Shown: positions 32,250-46,679, numbered from the stretch's first letter. The stretch is 64,000 nt of DNA from Deroplatys truncata (GCA_030765065.1 CM060990.1:418137198-418201197), one strand, 5' to 3'. Numbers and translations are program-made. The notes: generated by a model from the sequence alone, not told the origin.

Positions 32250-35200
32250 GCATAGAAGTAGCGGTAACCATAACCCACGGCGATCTCATTGAGGGTGAAG
32301 GCAGATTAATTATGTGAGTCGGATAGACGAGAAACCACATGCTCGTACACAATTCGAGCAGTATCCCTTCACGGAAGGGTTATAGGATCTGGAAGAGTGG
32401 ACAGCACTGCAGTCTCTTTGGGCAGTAGTTATGCTGTTTCGTTATCTAGTATTTCAGCATGTCCCGGAACAAAAATTAATGGCATTATCCTTATTCATAG
32501 GATTAGAAGGATCTACCTTATACAGAGCCGCCCCGGGGCAAAGACTGGAATAGCCAATGCGCTGAAGGGCACATGGGTCCGAAAAAATTAGGGAATTGAG
32601 TTGAAAGTTAATTTTTAAGAACGCAACACCTGGTAAAGGGCATAAACCTGTGAAAAATAATTAGAGAAACCGCAGGTAATTGGAATAATACCTGCGCTTT
32701 CGCTGTCCAATTAAAAAACTTTGCACCCACTGCAGTAGGCGTGCATGAACCATCGGTAAAAAGACGATATGGAGGGTGAGTCACTGCCTTCTGGTGAGTA
32801 TCCATGAGTTGTGAAACACGTTGTGATGTGAACGGGTCCCAACGTTTGCAAAGCAGAGGTCAGAAGAGTAATATTAGTTTGACATACAGGATAATCAACT
32901 AAGTATAAAGGTGGCATAGGAAAAGCAGACATTCCGTCCAATGCAGCAAAACCAATAAGTAAATGGAAGGCAAGCAAACCGAAGCGACAACGCTACAGAG
33001 TGGTAAGCGTTCCCCGAGCAAGGATTTGGAGTATAATAGAGTTTCTCAAATTGGAATAATTTAGCAATAAAGTGAATCATTAGTTCAACCTGCCGTTCCA
33101 AGTTTAGAAAACACCTTCTGTATGGACGGTTTGCCCCCACTTCGAGTATGGTTCTCCCTATTTGATAAAGGACGGTTTAAACTTTGCGTTGCCACACCTG
33201 CGGAAAATGTGTAATGACCAATGAGAGCGTAGTCTATCTTAGCCCTACAAAGAGAAAAATATATGCCATATAAACTTCGAGGGTAGGACCCCAGCTCCGG
33301 CCCTGTAAGAAACGAAAGAGCTTACTAACTACTAATAGGGAGGAATGAAGATGCTTCGCTTTCGATTTCCACCCTAGATTATTAGCTAGTTTAAAACCCA
33401 AAATTTTGACTGTGCTACCCAAGGGAAGGGGATGTTCACCAATATACAGATTATCATGGAATACCGGCTGGACATGTTTAAAAACCACCGACACACATTT
33501 CTCGTGATTTACCGTCTCAGATCACTTAGCGTGCAGAGTAGTAGATCTATATCGGTGCCTTACGTAGAGTGTCTAACGTAGTACGGGGACATAAGAGTAA
33601 ATGGTCGGCATATAAAAGAGGCTGTCTGTGCTGGAACGGTAGTCAACTCGGTATGAATGTACAAAATAAAGGTTAAATGACTAAGGGAGGTACCCTGAGG
33701 GAGTCCTCGAGAGCTGAGTCGGAATGAATTGAGCTTATAATGAGAGTGAAGTTGAATCCGCCAGTCTGTCAGAAGATTGATAACAAAAGTATAGAAGTTG
33801 GGAAGGATAATGTTAGACGTTAATTAAAGTACCAAACGATATTGAGTTATGAGCATGGGATATATGAAAAAGTGTGCCAGAACGCCTTGTCGGAGGTGCC
33901 AGGAAACCTGGACGTCATGAATTACTTGTAACAGGATATAAGTAGTCGAAAAGAATTTTCGGAAGCCGTAATTCCCTTCGGCCATAGATTATAACGTTCA
34001 AGATAAAAGGACAATCTGAAAGTACAAATCTGCTCAAACCATTTATGAAATACTTAGGCGAGTACTATGGGTCTATAATGCGCCGTTTCCTCGCCTGATT
34101 TTCCCGGTTTAAGGATGCGTAGCACATAAAAAGTGTTTCACAATCTGGAATGCAACTCATGTAAAGAATACAGGAATAACAACGAAAAAGATGGGTGAAG
34201 AGGTTCGTAGGAAAGTGACGTACGATGACAGGAAATTCCGCCAGGATCAGGTGTGGAAGAATGAGTATATTTAAAAGCGTCATATGTAATTCGGCTAGCG
34301 TCATCGGCGAGGTGAGTTACCGCTCCCCAGGAGGGGACTCCACAGGGAGATCGGGTAGGTTACGCATAAACGGATGTTCGAAAACAGACTCCGACCTCAC
34401 AGAGCATAAACATCAATCTGGAGCTGCGAGTTATGGTCTTAATGAGTTATAGGTCCTGAAATTCCTGACGTAAAATATTGTAGCTTACGCCACATCTCGG
34501 ATGTTGAGAGCCGAGGTGGTAACTGTGAACAAAAGTCCGCCACCCAAGTCTCTTCGTGTGTTGTAACGTCCGTCGTGTACGCGCGTATTGTTGCTGTATG
34601 AGTATTGAGATCTCGTAGGAGAGGTATAACCTTAAAGCCTGACGTCGTTGAACCACGAAGCAGAACAACGTATGTTCCACCACGGCGGCTTTGTGATTCA
34701 GGTCTTAAAGATCTGAGGGGTCCGAGGTGGAGAACAGTGTCTTATAGTGGATCCGTGATGGGTGGAAGTAAGGTGTTGAAAAGCACTGTGAAGGTCCTGT
34801 GTAAATTGTGTCCAGTCATGAAATTTGCACGTAACGGATATGTCGTAGCCTCTGGGAAATTCCCAGAGGGGCTATTTGTATCCGTGTGTGTTGATGGTTA
34901 CTTCCCATATTGTCGAGATCCATCCTCCGGGTAGAATGTAGCCAGAGAGAGTCGGAAATAAAGGTGAGATCAGGAGAGGACGGTCTTTGGGGAAGTGGCC
35001 CAAAGCTCATGGGTCGGACAGTGTTAGGAAGATTCGGGAGGAGGTCAGAGGATGTAATACCCAGTAGTTAAGCCCGCATTTTCTGTGACTTAAGTACGAA
35101 GTTAAAGTCCCCACAGGTAATTGTACTCTAATGGGAGTGCAGTATCTCGTGCATGTCTCAAGAGGTTTACGAAATGCAGTGTGCCGGAGAATTATACACA

Positions 35201-36110
35201 GCCAGGATCTGCAAATGAGGTAGTTGTAAAAGCACCGCTTAAAGATGTTCGTCAAAACTAATAATGTTATAAATTGAAAGGACTTGTAGCTAAGTATGAA
35301 GTAAAAGGAGCAATTTTCCATTTTCCCTATCACGATCATACTTGACAGTACAATGAGGGGCCCACCGAAATATATGGTGTGCTGCAAGCCAAGACTCGGA
35401 GATGAGAATCAGTTCAACATTTTTCGCAGCTAAATATTGTTGTAGTTTCGCTCGTTTTTACGGGTGCTATGAGCTTTCCACTGTATAATGGTAAGTGATA
35501 GCACCATGTGGCCCAAGATCGCAGCACTAAATTATTTGTGCTTAACTGTCCTGAGATAATACGCGTGGCTGGTTCTGCCCAGTCAAAGCATTAGTTTGTA
35601 CTAAGTTTCTGAGGTAATCTATTTGTCCTGAAAAGAAAAGCTATTCACCAGTTGCGTTACAACTCTGTTTCCTGCGGGAGAGAAAGTTCCGATATTAGCA
35701 CTAGAGTGTCGTAATTCATATACGAGTTTGAAAGGACCTGCTACAGCTTCTCAAACATAAGAACTACGGGGAAATAGTTGGGCATGTGCTGCTGTCGCGC
35801 CCCTGGAGTAAGGCTGACCTGTTTGGTATTCGTAAAATACGGGAATGTATGTTTTGTAGAAGGTGATCCTCAATCATTGGATGCATCCCCCAGCCTGTCG
35901 CTTAGAATTGGTGGGTACCGTGTCAGGTTGTGCCATCTCAACCCGTCGCTCTGACACAATTAACTGTTTTTATTTAACTTTGTCTGCATACGAGGAAGTA
36001 CCCTTGAGCATCGCCAAGGCCTCGTATCTCGTGACCATCAGTTTTTCAATTTTGTTAAGGGCCCCTCCTCCCGTCTACGAACGGTTAGGTCTTTGCATTC
36101 GCTTGATCAG
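32250..36110 (-). pseudogene. Decayed LINE pol (endonuclease, reverse transcriptase, RNase H)
   Basis: This would nick target DNA and reverse transcribe LINE RNA. Family features appear in order on the minus strand. ORF1-like debris lies at about 36110-35540. APE-type endonuclease pieces follow at 35387-34816, including SPDLTFISDSLWLHSTRR and LDNMGSNHQH, where the catalytic SDHxP is altered. The RT region comes next at 34304-33234: an N-terminal LAELHMTLLN segment, a YADH-type remnant of the YADD box near 33600, and VKILGFKLANNLGWKSK with LFRFLQGRSWG at 33494-33234, typical of the RT/thumb end. An RNase H block (RLFTDGSCTPTAVGAKF) follows near 32760. Stops and frameshifts are dense, so it is long dead. 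Jockey-like is the best guess. It may belong to the same group as the ORF1 at 101-1486. Confidence 0.75.
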
Positions 36111-36328
36111 AGAGTTTAAAGTGCACACATAGTACAATGTCCAACTGCAAAGACGACGTAGCATGTCACTTAAAATAAAACAATTTCACTGCCCCGAGAA
36201 AGCTTACCAGTATGACCATACTTCGCAAATTTGAAGCCTTGCATTAAGCTTTCCCAGAGGGGTTTATCTTAAAGAAGCTACAATACATTCGAAAAGAAAT
36301 TCGTAGTTTGCAATCAAAAAGTGATAAC

Positions 36329-38134
36329 TAGGGCTGCGACATCGGAGTCGCTACCTAAGGAACGGGTGTAGAATAGGAAATGTCAGGGAATATCGATAAG
36401 GACTGACTTTGACCCCGCGAGGTATAGTGTATATAAGAAGAATTACGCATATCTCGTGAACATTTACTTTATTTCTGCAATATTATTTATAACATATACA
36501 GCCGACTTATATAACTCAAACGTCTTTATCAAATCATTAATGCAAAACACTACTTCACAATGTGCACATGGGTTAAATTCTATGTCAATCTATTTATTGC
36601 ATTACATTACAACCCACATTTTCAGGTTTTTTAAAAAATTATTGTCTCATTTTCAATAACACTTGATTATTGCAAGAGAAGTTGCGTTCCACATCTGCTG
36701 AAACCACAGGTACATACGTAAAATATGTTACACACTTTTTATCTATATCTGGGTACTTAAAGCACTGTTTTCGTCTTCAATCACGTCGGAAATGTTATGA
36801 AGTTTATGGTATCCACTATTTTTCTGTAAAATATTTTGCAGTTTCGCAGGCATTCTTTTTCGCATGCCTCTTCCATATCACTCAGCTTATCGACAACTTC
36901 TTTCATAACGGTTATTTGTTTAACCACTTCTCCACACTTTTCTAAAGCTTCAGTTGAGAGGGAAGAAATCCAAAATTCGAGGTAATATATGTCAATTGAC
37001 GATTAATATCAGGGTGACATAAACGAGTTTGGGCTATGTTTATTGCAGCTGCAGCGTTACTATCAAAGTTTGCACCACGTGTTTAACGGCATCGAAATTG
37101 TTACAATTGTGTTCGCAAGCTTCCAACCATGTTCACCATTGTATTCATGCGGGAGGACGACGAACGCCAGGATAGAGATCCCAAGATAATGCCACAGTTG
37201 AAAGTGTTTTCACAAATACCTTTTGATAGTCCCTAAAATCTTATCGTAAGGAAATTGAGATCTTACACCTTTTGCAAGTCTGTAGAAGGCATGGCAAGAC
37301 ATGTGACATATATTAAGTTTCTGTAACTGATTTGCAAATGGGTACCTGCCTTTACCATATAGGCAGCTGCATCCCTAACAAATAAACGCACGTTAGCGTG
37401 TTTCACAACCGATGGCCATAGTACCTTCATGGCATTGTCAAAAACTGCACTTATGGTAGAATAATTCGCAACATCTACCACCTCACTTGTTAGAATATAC
37501 GGTCCAAAGGGGGCTTCTAAATACAGTGCTCCAACGACTACATTTACCACAAGTCGCCCAAAAGCATCTTTCGTTTCATTTGTAGTTATTTAGGATCCTT
37601 CTTATATCATCAATGCACTTAACATTTTTGTATATAGTACTTACGTAGCGTCGTAGAATGCGGAATTGGTTTGCCAGTGTACTTTTCTAAAAACGTACGT
37701 AGCTTTGTATCCTGTAGTTTATGTAACAGAATATCAGCAGAAATAAATGCCACGTATAGGTCTTCCTTAAATGTTTGATTTGATGAACGTGGGACTTGTA
37801 ACAGTTGTGCCCACATTTTGCAATACAACGCTTACGTGTTTCTGTGTTGACATGTCTTCGCACGTTACTCGATTTACTATGCGCAGAGGCAATTGTGCTA
37901 TTGCACGGTTTGCAATAAAGGTTTTCATTAATAATAAAGAAAACATTTTCACCATACTCCAATATATAGATTTGTAAGGTTGTGGAATTTCGGAACCTTT
38001 CCTTCGCCATTTTGACTGCGTGAACACTGTGCGGCGACACACTTTACTCAACTGTACAGGTAATATTCTCGTTCTAAACAGTCGACTACGGGACGACACG
38101 AAACAAACGTAACGACACCGATGTCGCGGCCCTA
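36329..38134 (-). mobile_element. hAT-C, complete ends, 8-bp target duplication
   Basis: The left end TAGGGCTGCGACATCGGAGT matches the inverted right end (read inward: TAGGGCCGCGACATCGGTGT). Flanks are GTGATAAC (36321-36328) and GTGATAAA (38135-38142), an 8-bp duplication with one change, as expected for hAT. The element is 1806 bp, about the size needed for a single small transposase gene, which lies inside on the minus strand. Confidence 0.85.
36460..38013 (-). pseudogene. hAT-C transposase remnant (CGGBP1-like hAT group)
   Basis: The N-terminal part (38013-37767, MAKERFRNSTTLQ) has a BED-like finger, LYCKPCNSTIASAHSKSSNV then RRHVNTETRK. A second piece (37828-37619) carries VAFISADILLHKLQDTKLRT and FLEKYTGKPIPHSTTLRKYY, a signature of this group. 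A third (37550-37263) has LILTSEVVD-type sequence (YILTSEVVDVANYSTISAVF, DAAAYMVKAG). Downstream, low-quality matches include ALEKCGEVVKQITVMKEVVD and KLSDMEEACE near 36950-36840. At least three frameshifts and multiple stops. The resemblance to vertebrate CGG triplet repeat-binding protein 1, itself derived from a hAT transposase, is known for such elements. The C-terminus of a related element may be the piece at 48130-48690. Confidence 0.72.
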
Positions 38135-38142
38135 GTGATAAA

Positions 38143-41100
38143 ACATGCCTGCGTAGGTTTAAACAAGCATTCCTCTTTACGCTTAAAACGATAAATTTCT
38201 TGAACGGGTGTGTTTTTCTCTGTAGTTCCAATGTCGATTATTTCTTGTTCAGCTATGTCTGTGTTGACATTGTGTTAAATGCCTTTAGAATGAATGTGAG
38301 TCAAAGATACAAAAGAATGTATCTTAGTTTCAGTGTCAGAATTAGAGAGCCAACAGTTATTTGCATCAGAGTAGGTATCAAAATATGACTCAACTCTTAC
38401 CGTCCGCTTTTGCGATTTAGTATTTCGACAATGGGTATATTTCTCAAGGAGAATTTTATCAAGTTTCATAGAGTGCAATGACCCAACGTCCCCCTGGCTA
38501 ATAGAGCTGTCAAGGACATGCATTTTACTCGTTCGTTCTTGTATATGATGAGACTCGCTCGCTTCTTCGAGCCCAACTCGTTTGAAAATCAACGAGTATA
38601 GTAAACTGTATTCGAGTTTATGGTTCATTTGCCCTCTCGTGGGAAATGGGCACTTACTCATTTGAGAGTTTATATCATGTCGTTGTTGTCAGGCATATTG
38701 CTTCAATGCTTTAGGGCAGATAAATTATAGTATCATATGCCATTTTATTCCGTTTTCGGCTTTGTTTCTATCAACTTCCCTTACAGACTTCTTTTACTAC
38801 CTGTTACATAAATTCCATTTTGCCGCGTTCTATTCTGTCATTACACCTAAGCAACACATATATTAAAATATGTTCCAAATTAAATGTTTTGCAACTGTTA
38901 TATACAATATAATTCAGAATTTTTGTGAGAATAGAAAAAAATAACTCAGAGGCACGCGTATAAACATTTAGCTAAACACACAGCACAAATTCTATATAAT
39001 ACAATAAGTCAATAGTGACTATTTAAACTTCAGAAATAGTACGTCATTAAAGTAAATTATACCACCAACAACCTTCAACATAAATTAAGGTTAATTAATT
39101 CAACATTGTTGTTTTACCTGCTTTAATGTTATATACCATGGTTATACATACACTTGCTTTTTAATTTAATGAGATAGAACTTAACAAACCTGGCAATACA
39201 GTCGGTAAAAATAAACATTTCTAATGGAAAACTAACGATACCTGAGAACACCTTAGTGGTATGAATACTAGTAGTACGAAACCACGAATAGAATAAAAAT
39301 AAAACAAACGAGAGCTTCTTTAAAAGTAAATTTAATAACACTTCCACAATTATTATTATTACTTTATTTTTTCGTTTTCTAAAAAATAATCCAGAAGCCC
39401 TTCCATATATCACTCCTTCCGGTTTTATGTTCTAACTGATAAACTTCTTCACTTAATGTTAAGGAACCATTTTAACTTGTACCACTCGACTCCATACCGT
39501 AATAGCACGTGAACTCAGGATGTGCATAAACCACCGTGTAGACACAACGCCAATATAGCAAACAGACTCAGCTTACCCTTAAATCTGGTCACACTGGGCG
39601 TTCGAACAGGAAATAAGACACATACTCGCTCGATATATCAAACAGAATGGACTGAGAGCGGGATACTGTTGGAATTCTGGTATACCCAACTCGCCTGCAT
39701 ACACGGGCTTATTTGTGTTCAAAAGCATGAATGGTATAAATTAGCGTCCAAAATTCGTTCGATGGGCAATTCTACTGGTTACTCGTAATTACAACTAAAT
39801 ACGTGCCAAATCATTGAAATAATACAGGAGTTTTACATTCCCATTAGAACGGTCTACTCTTAAGCATATAAGTTCTGCAAAACCGACGAATCGAAAACGT
39901 CCTTTTCATCCTCCGAGCACGTGGTTGACGGGGTTGCCATCTGTGGTCAAATTCGACGGGATCCTACCCATCACAAATGAAAAACACCATACAACGTCCA
40001 CTCCGCCGTCACACAAGAAACGTCAAAATAGCAGATGATAATGCAAAAAGAAATATCAAGTTAATTATAACTAGTATCACCGAGCACTGAGCACACAGCA
40101 CGTAAGCACAATGATTCGAGCACCGCAAATCAACCTCGTCCATCCTGCCCACCGGCCAACACAGGAATGATTTCTTCGGTAAATCTTCACCACACGATCC
40201 GATTCAGAGAGTATACACGATCAACCAGAGAGTATAGAGAATAAGGAGGGAGCATAATATGGACGGATTAATTACCGCAATATATCTTAAAAGACAAAGC
40301 TTCTCGATTGTCGGAGGAAACAGCACACTACATATGCAATGTACTGGGCTGTGAGAGGGAAACCATGTGACTACCGACGGTGTAGCGTGACAGTGCACAG
40401 GTGCTCATGGTTTCATTTGATATTTCTATTTCTGTGAATATAATAAATATTGTGTTTTGGTGTGCTAATGTAATTATTATTTTAAATACATGCGAGAAAG
40501 TGTTGTGTGTCAAATTACGGAGGTAATTACATTCGATATACCTAATATAAGCTTTTTTCTTGACCAAACGACGCCCAATTACAAGGAAGTGGATAAAGGT
40601 GACGTAGAAACGATTTTATTCCCACCAAGTATGCAATGATAAGTGTACATAATATGCTTTTAAAATTTGCATACTCTGCTATAGTCACACAATTACCGAA
40701 CCTTGTAATTAAACACACTGCTCATAGATAGCATAATCTCACTCTAGTACACTTTTTATTGGAAGTTCGTAAGACAACACCAACTTGTATTTATTTTTCA
40801 AGTTTGTGAACAGCTTTTTCGAGACAGCGACATTGAAAGAGTCGTTCTAATATATGGTTAGAAAACGGCGAAAATGTTAGCCTCGCTGTTACTCCAAGAC
40901 TTAACACGGTGATTTTTCAATAGTTAATGTACTTTGCCAAGTCCATTATTGTGTATGAATAATCAATGGTTATCAATTGTATTTTAATAAATGGTTTCTT
41001 ATTATCATAGAATGTTATTTGTCAATACCAAAACACCTTAATTTGATTGCCTTTTTGAGAATACCTGAACAGTATACACAAAGAAATCGTGCAGGGTGTG

Positions 41101-41555
41101 AAATGGTGGAATCATATCAAATAGCAGTACTTATTTGATTTAACTGAACACATTTACCTCTGCTCACCTCGTTTTCGCTGTAAAGTTTGCTGTGGAAAGC
41201 AGAATGTTTTAAGACAAATTAAAAAGTTACATTCGCATACTTAACCTTGTTGGTAATTGCTTACTTTAGCACCCGGTGTATGCACAGGTTATAATTGCTA
41301 AATACAGTAATGATATATTGAGGGGAAAATGTTAGTTTGAATATATAATCGGCGCAACAGTTCTAGACACGTAAAAATCTTAATGAGAGCTATGATGCGA
41401 GTTGCTTACCAGATCAGGTGGTGACCGGTGGACTGCATACTGCAGGAGTGCGTAGGACAGTCATCGTCAAATATCCACACCGGTTATGCACTGCTTTGCG
41501 CTGATAAACTTATATACAGTATATTAAAATCCACGCTGTAAAAAGCGCTTAATAT
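38143..41555. other. Spacer, no gene recognised
   Basis: Mixed AT-rich sequence. The interval 39840-40230 is relatively GC- and CpG-rich, but I see no initiation codon, splice-linked frame or TE end that would justify a call. Open frames at 38275-38661, 39129-39413 and 39522-39788 carry no recognisable domain. Confidence 0.4.
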
Positions 41556-41559
41556 AAAA

Positions 41560-42200
41560 AACGCTGTCAATCATTGCCTCCAATTCTTCCACACCTAACA
41601 ACCCTTCCTCTTCTGCGGAATCACTCACATTATTGCCGTCATCGCTGCTGTCACTACTTTCTGCACCATTATCTTGGATGAGAATTCTTTCTATTTGATT
41701 TTCTGCAATTCCATATTTTTCGAAATAATGATTCTTAATTTATTCAACATGTCGACATATATTTTCCCATTCTGGCCTTCCAATTTCAGCAAATTGCTGG
41801 CGTTATAACTGCTCCACATATTTTAATTTAAAATTCATATTTCTGCATGCCACCCATTTTTTGATATCAGCCCAGATTAATTCGATTGGGTTTAGATCTG
41901 GGTGATGCGATGGGAGTCTAAGTACATTATGGCGATGTTGTATTACTATCTAGTCAAGTATGTATGACGTCTGAAGCTGTTTGTTGGTTTTAATTAAGTT
42001 ATATAGCTTTGTTTTACTCATACTTTCATCTAAAGCTATATTATGTCTAAGTAACCAAGCTCTCATTTCTTCTTTCAATGAATTTGAGGTAGGTGGTTTG
42101 TCAATTGAGTGTTGACGCATTGTGAAGCATTGTGGATGACCAGAACAGACTCAGCAGGCATATTAGGTCTCAAAATGGCGTTGTAGACTTCTTCCGGCGT
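41560..42200 (-). pseudogene. DDE transposase fragment (Tc1-like / DDE_3 type)
   Basis: Minus-strand reading gives MPAESVLVIHNASQ (the family has VIDNA-YH, so the second catalytic Asp is His). Next come KPPTSNSLKEEMRAWLLRHN-type sequence with one break, then LPSHHPDLNPIELIWADIK and KWVACRNMNFKLKYVE. The Asp/Glu-containing PDLNPIELIWADIK block is a hallmark of Tc1/mariner-type DDE enzymes. The tail has RPEWENICRHVE and an acidic end rich in Asp and Ser. Only the C-terminal half survives and stops interrupt it. The ends of the parent element were not found. Confidence 0.72.
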
Positions 42201-42240
42201 GATCAATCCAGAAATCGGTCCCTATTCCTCTAATACACCC

Positions 42241-45200
42241 TATCTGGAGTGCCTGTGTCCCCCTATCTAATCTTCTGAAGTCCATGCTACGGACGCGCTC
42301 ATAGGCTTACCCGAAAACTCTCTCTCTGCGTTTGAGCGCACAAAATATTTTTCAGCCTTACCCCCCGGCCATTAAGGCTCGGAGGCTCAAATAGCCTTGC
42401 CTCACCTTTGGATCATTTCCCTCCCCTTTTTTCCTAAGTAACTCTTTTAATGAGCCTTTCTCACATATCTATATCTATAACTGACTACCGGGGTCGCATC
42501 TTCAGAGTACCCTGTATTTCTGTGCCAAGACCTTACAATTTCTTGAGAAGAACAAAAAAAATACTGAGAGCCCCGAGATCATTTCTATCTTTGAACATAG
42601 AGAGAGAGAGAGAGAGAGGGACACTGCATTTTCTCCCTAGAATACCTGTCAATTCAAAAATGATTTAAGCAATTTGACAAGCCCTCCCACTGTATTTTTG
42701 TGCTTATTCTTTCAGCTGGGCCCCTTCCTTCATCTTAATAACGATTGTTTTTCTTATCCAAATTGTCTTTCTCGTTTCCATTTCTGCAACAACCCTACAC
42801 ATCACTGATTAACTATTTACCCTGCGTCATGCAGACAGTGGGAACCCATAAGGAATAAAAAACTAGTTTGAGATGTGTATGCAAGGCTAACTCCGCATAA
42901 AACGCTATGTACATTAATATGTGCAAATAAGCTCATCCATTTATCTCAATTTACTAACCTTATATCTATTGTATTAACAAAGGAAGGGAAGGTGGGAGAA
43001 AACTTTGTGCTCTTCTCCTTTCCTTATATTTCTTTCGTTTTTCTCTTTTATCTATAAACTCTTATTTCCAATTTAAAACTTTTTAAACTGCTTTATTTCT
43101 GCGCCTGCCTGTTGGCTGTCTTGGCGTAGTCGCCACTGCAAGTTCGCAGTTTGCGCTGCACGTGTGACTGAAGGAATGATGACTTATAAAATTGTTTCTC
43201 GTTGCTTTCTCTGTCTATCTTTGATCTGCAGTTAATGTATAATTCCACCATGAGCACGGCATAGGTTCTTATTTTGCTTAGTTGTTTTTGTATCGCGCAA
43301 GGCCGCGGTTTGAGTGTTACGTGTTGCTTTTGCGTTATTTGAGTGTGAATTTGTTTTCTATGCGCTCGCTGTCTCTTGTAGCTTTTCAGTTGATATACTT
43401 CTAATTAGGTAGCATGTGAACTTATTTCCTTTTTTCTTTCTTTGTTTTTGACAGTATTTAGGTCTCTTGCTCTCCTTCTCCGTGGCCTTTTCGTGTTGCC
43501 AAAATCAAAATTCTGCTTGTTTCTGAATGTTAATCTTGTGGATCCGGGCGGGTGTCATTACTTCTGTTTTGATATTGCCGGCTCCATTTTTAAAAAATCC
43601 TATATATGTTTATCAGTTATTGTTATTATCCATAACAATATAAAAATTATTTCGATTATTCCCTTACTCCTTCTTGCGTCTTTGAGTCTGCGGTAGTGCG
43701 CGGGACTATTTCAGCTATAATTATTTCTGGCCGTCCCTTCAAAGTAAGACCTATGAATAGCGTTAACAGGATTGTCCAAGCATACAGTATAATAAACATG
43801 GGTAACGTAATTGTTCCATCTTGCCGTAAATGTTGTGTTACTGTTGCCTATGTTGTTTGCGACAAATTTAAATGTGGTATTTATAAATACCTATTGATGT
43901 TTAAGCATTGCGTGAGATTTGTAAATACTGATTGATCTATCCCTGCTTAAGACTTATATTTGCCAGGTTACTCTTCCGTATTTTCCTTTGTAGGAAAATA
44001 CTATAACCGTAAACTGTTGCTTTTAAAATATATGCCAAAACAATTCCAAGAATGTTGAAAATTGATTACTATAGCGTCCATCACATTATATACAACTTAA
44101 TTAGAACATTGGGTGTTCCTGTTTCCTCGCATGTAAAATTTAAACCTGGGAGAACTTAACTCCGTCTCACTGAATATATATTATGACTCAAATCGAAATT
44201 ACTTGACTTTAAAGAAATAATACTAAGATTACGCGTGAAAATTCAATTAGTCTCAGACATCTATAGGATACTTCATCCGTAGTTTTAGTCTTTATACTAC
44301 AATAAAGATATGGGATACACTCCAAACTCTCATAATTCATGTACGGCTCCAGGTATATGCATTTGGGGTACACTATAAACTTCATTATTAACATCATCAA
44401 ATTCTGGGAACAGAATATGCTCGGTTCAGAACTCTATACCTGACCATTTAAAATCTTAAAAATGTACAGAAACAACAGGGTCGCATTGTTTGATTACATC
44501 TTGCATCTTCCCATAAAACATTTCTTTGCCTTTATACATCTCTGAAAAATTACAATTAGGACGCATGCTCTATAAAAAGAATTAAATTACGGCTGAAGGA
44601 GAGAAAATATTTTGCATCGTATTAAAATAAATAGTCAATCAAAGGATTTCAAACATTTGAGAACTATATTAGAAATTTTAACCTTAAAGTGTTTCATCTT
44701 CTTCTTTTTTGGGAGGCTTTCCTTCAACATCTTCCTCTTTTTATTATCGTTATTTCGTTATTTATTATTACATGAGCAGGAAGAACATAATATATTTTAT
44801 GATTTTGTGCGTAAAAGCATTTCATTAGTATGTATGATGAGAAGGGTGGCGTCAGTATTTTAGAGTGCTATTGTTGTGGCAACCTCGTGGCGTTTCTGTA
44901 TACTCAGAGCTCGCTATGTATGCCAAATATGTGTCACCTGTGATGTGCATAACCGCGTCAATGGATACTGTTCTTCAATACAATAAATGAGTGTATTTCA
45001 GGTAAGTAAAATAAATATTGCAGCAAATATCATCATAAGCAAACTTCTAGAAAACATTAGACTTGCTACCTGGATATTATATAAATCTGGCTGGTAAGGC
45101 AGCTTTTTATGTTGGAACATTCTCTTCATAGAGCCCTGCTATATGCCTATACATTTTACTAACTTCTCTGAAAATGTGGGGCTGTTATTTTTGTGCACTC

Positions 45201-46600
45201 CACGTGCTTGGTAGTTACACATTTCTAGTGTCATTCATATTATATGTGTAAAAACTATTCTGGTGACTGCATATTTGATTTCTATCGGCTGAAAAAGAAA
45301 ACTTATACACTAAGACTATACAGCTCTTATTACTAAATTCTCAAGCTGTATGACACTTAAAAAGCAGGTCATAGTGCGGGAGTGGGAGGGTGGATCTACC
45401 AAATATGGCATCATGAAAGGGTCTACTAACTAAGACAATGGGAATATTTTAACCTAGGGGTATGAATCTGACGAGCCATTTTTCTTATTATCTATAGTGT
45501 AGGGTGAGGGAAAGGAAAAAATTCATGGATTTTATTCATGGTGTGACGCAGGTGGAGAAAAAGTTCTGGGAATCGTAGTCCACAGTTCCACCATTATGTG
45601 GCGGTAACAGATAACATCACCTTTCTTGTGGCAAGTTGTCACTCGGCACTGTCACCTACTTGTGGTGGTTTTACGACGCTGTTCCCTATTTTAATCAGCG
45701 TTTCCAACACTTCTTGTGCCCAGAGAGTCCAGCAAATTTTGGTGGATAGTTTACCGGCACCACCACCAAAATTTATAGCGATCCTTGGGGAGAACAGCCC
45801 CGGGGTTTACTAACAGCAACAGCGTAGTAGCGTCCGAGGGAGGAGGCGGTCTGTTCCTAGGTGAGGGTTTCCACTGGGAAACTACGGGACGCGAAATGTG
45901 TAAAACGGATTCTATAAAACTACCTACCGTACTACTAAATAATTTGGATTAAGTTTGTAGGCCCTCCGAAGAGGTCTATCGTGACCGTTAGTTGTAAATT
46001 TCCATTATTCATCTGAATAGCTCTGGCAGGACTTGAAGCACTTCAAGGATAGACTTGATTAAGTTGGTATGTGAGACTTCAAGACTGACGTAGCTGCTGC
46101 TGGTCGTGAGAGGAGCTGAAAAGGCTGACACACTTACGTGGTCAATAAATACGTTATGGAGGGACAAATTAACAAAGTGTCGTACTCATTGATATCACTT
46201 CCCTATTGCAATACCTTTTGAAATTTGGTGCAATGTGATGCAACTTCCCGGATGTATATGACAATGCATATGATCTTGTATAAGGCCGATTTCCTGAAAA
46301 TCCATTTCATTTACCATTAATGTTATATGCACCAAATAATTAGAATATTTCTGCGAGGTTTCTCTATCAAGTGGCACATTTTGCATGTTTACTCCAACTC
46401 TGCTGGTTTCCTTTCTTGGTTTTTAAAGTTCTCCTGTACCAAAATTATGACAATTCTAATGAAACAAACGTTCACTTCTCACAACCTTTTAATGTAACAA
46501 GTTCTTTCAGAATGTGCCTTGCTCTTCGTTATGTCATATTGTATCAAACCAGTTACTGTTATAATACTCAGCACAGCTTTTATATGTTTGAAAAACATGC
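42241..46600. other. Spacer, no gene recognised
   Basis: A (GA)n run lies at 42599-42617. The area 43085-43400 is richer in G and C and reads like a leader or LTR fragment, but no partner repeat occurs in the window. The plus-strand frame 45598-45813 has no recognisable domain. Confidence 0.4.
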
Positions 46601-46679
46601 CTCGAAGTAAATGAAACCATTGATCAGAGCCTTATTTTTCAAATGCATGCTCATCTTAGATTTATTATTATGTATTCCA

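Noticed and set aside
39840-40230. Possible CpG-rich host promoter and first exon
   Set aside because: No TATA, initiator, start codon with donor, or downstream exon could be supported.
45598-45813. 71-codon plus-strand frame with relatively balanced composition
   Set aside because: No domain, no splice-linked exon and no neighbouring gene. The length is compatible with chance.
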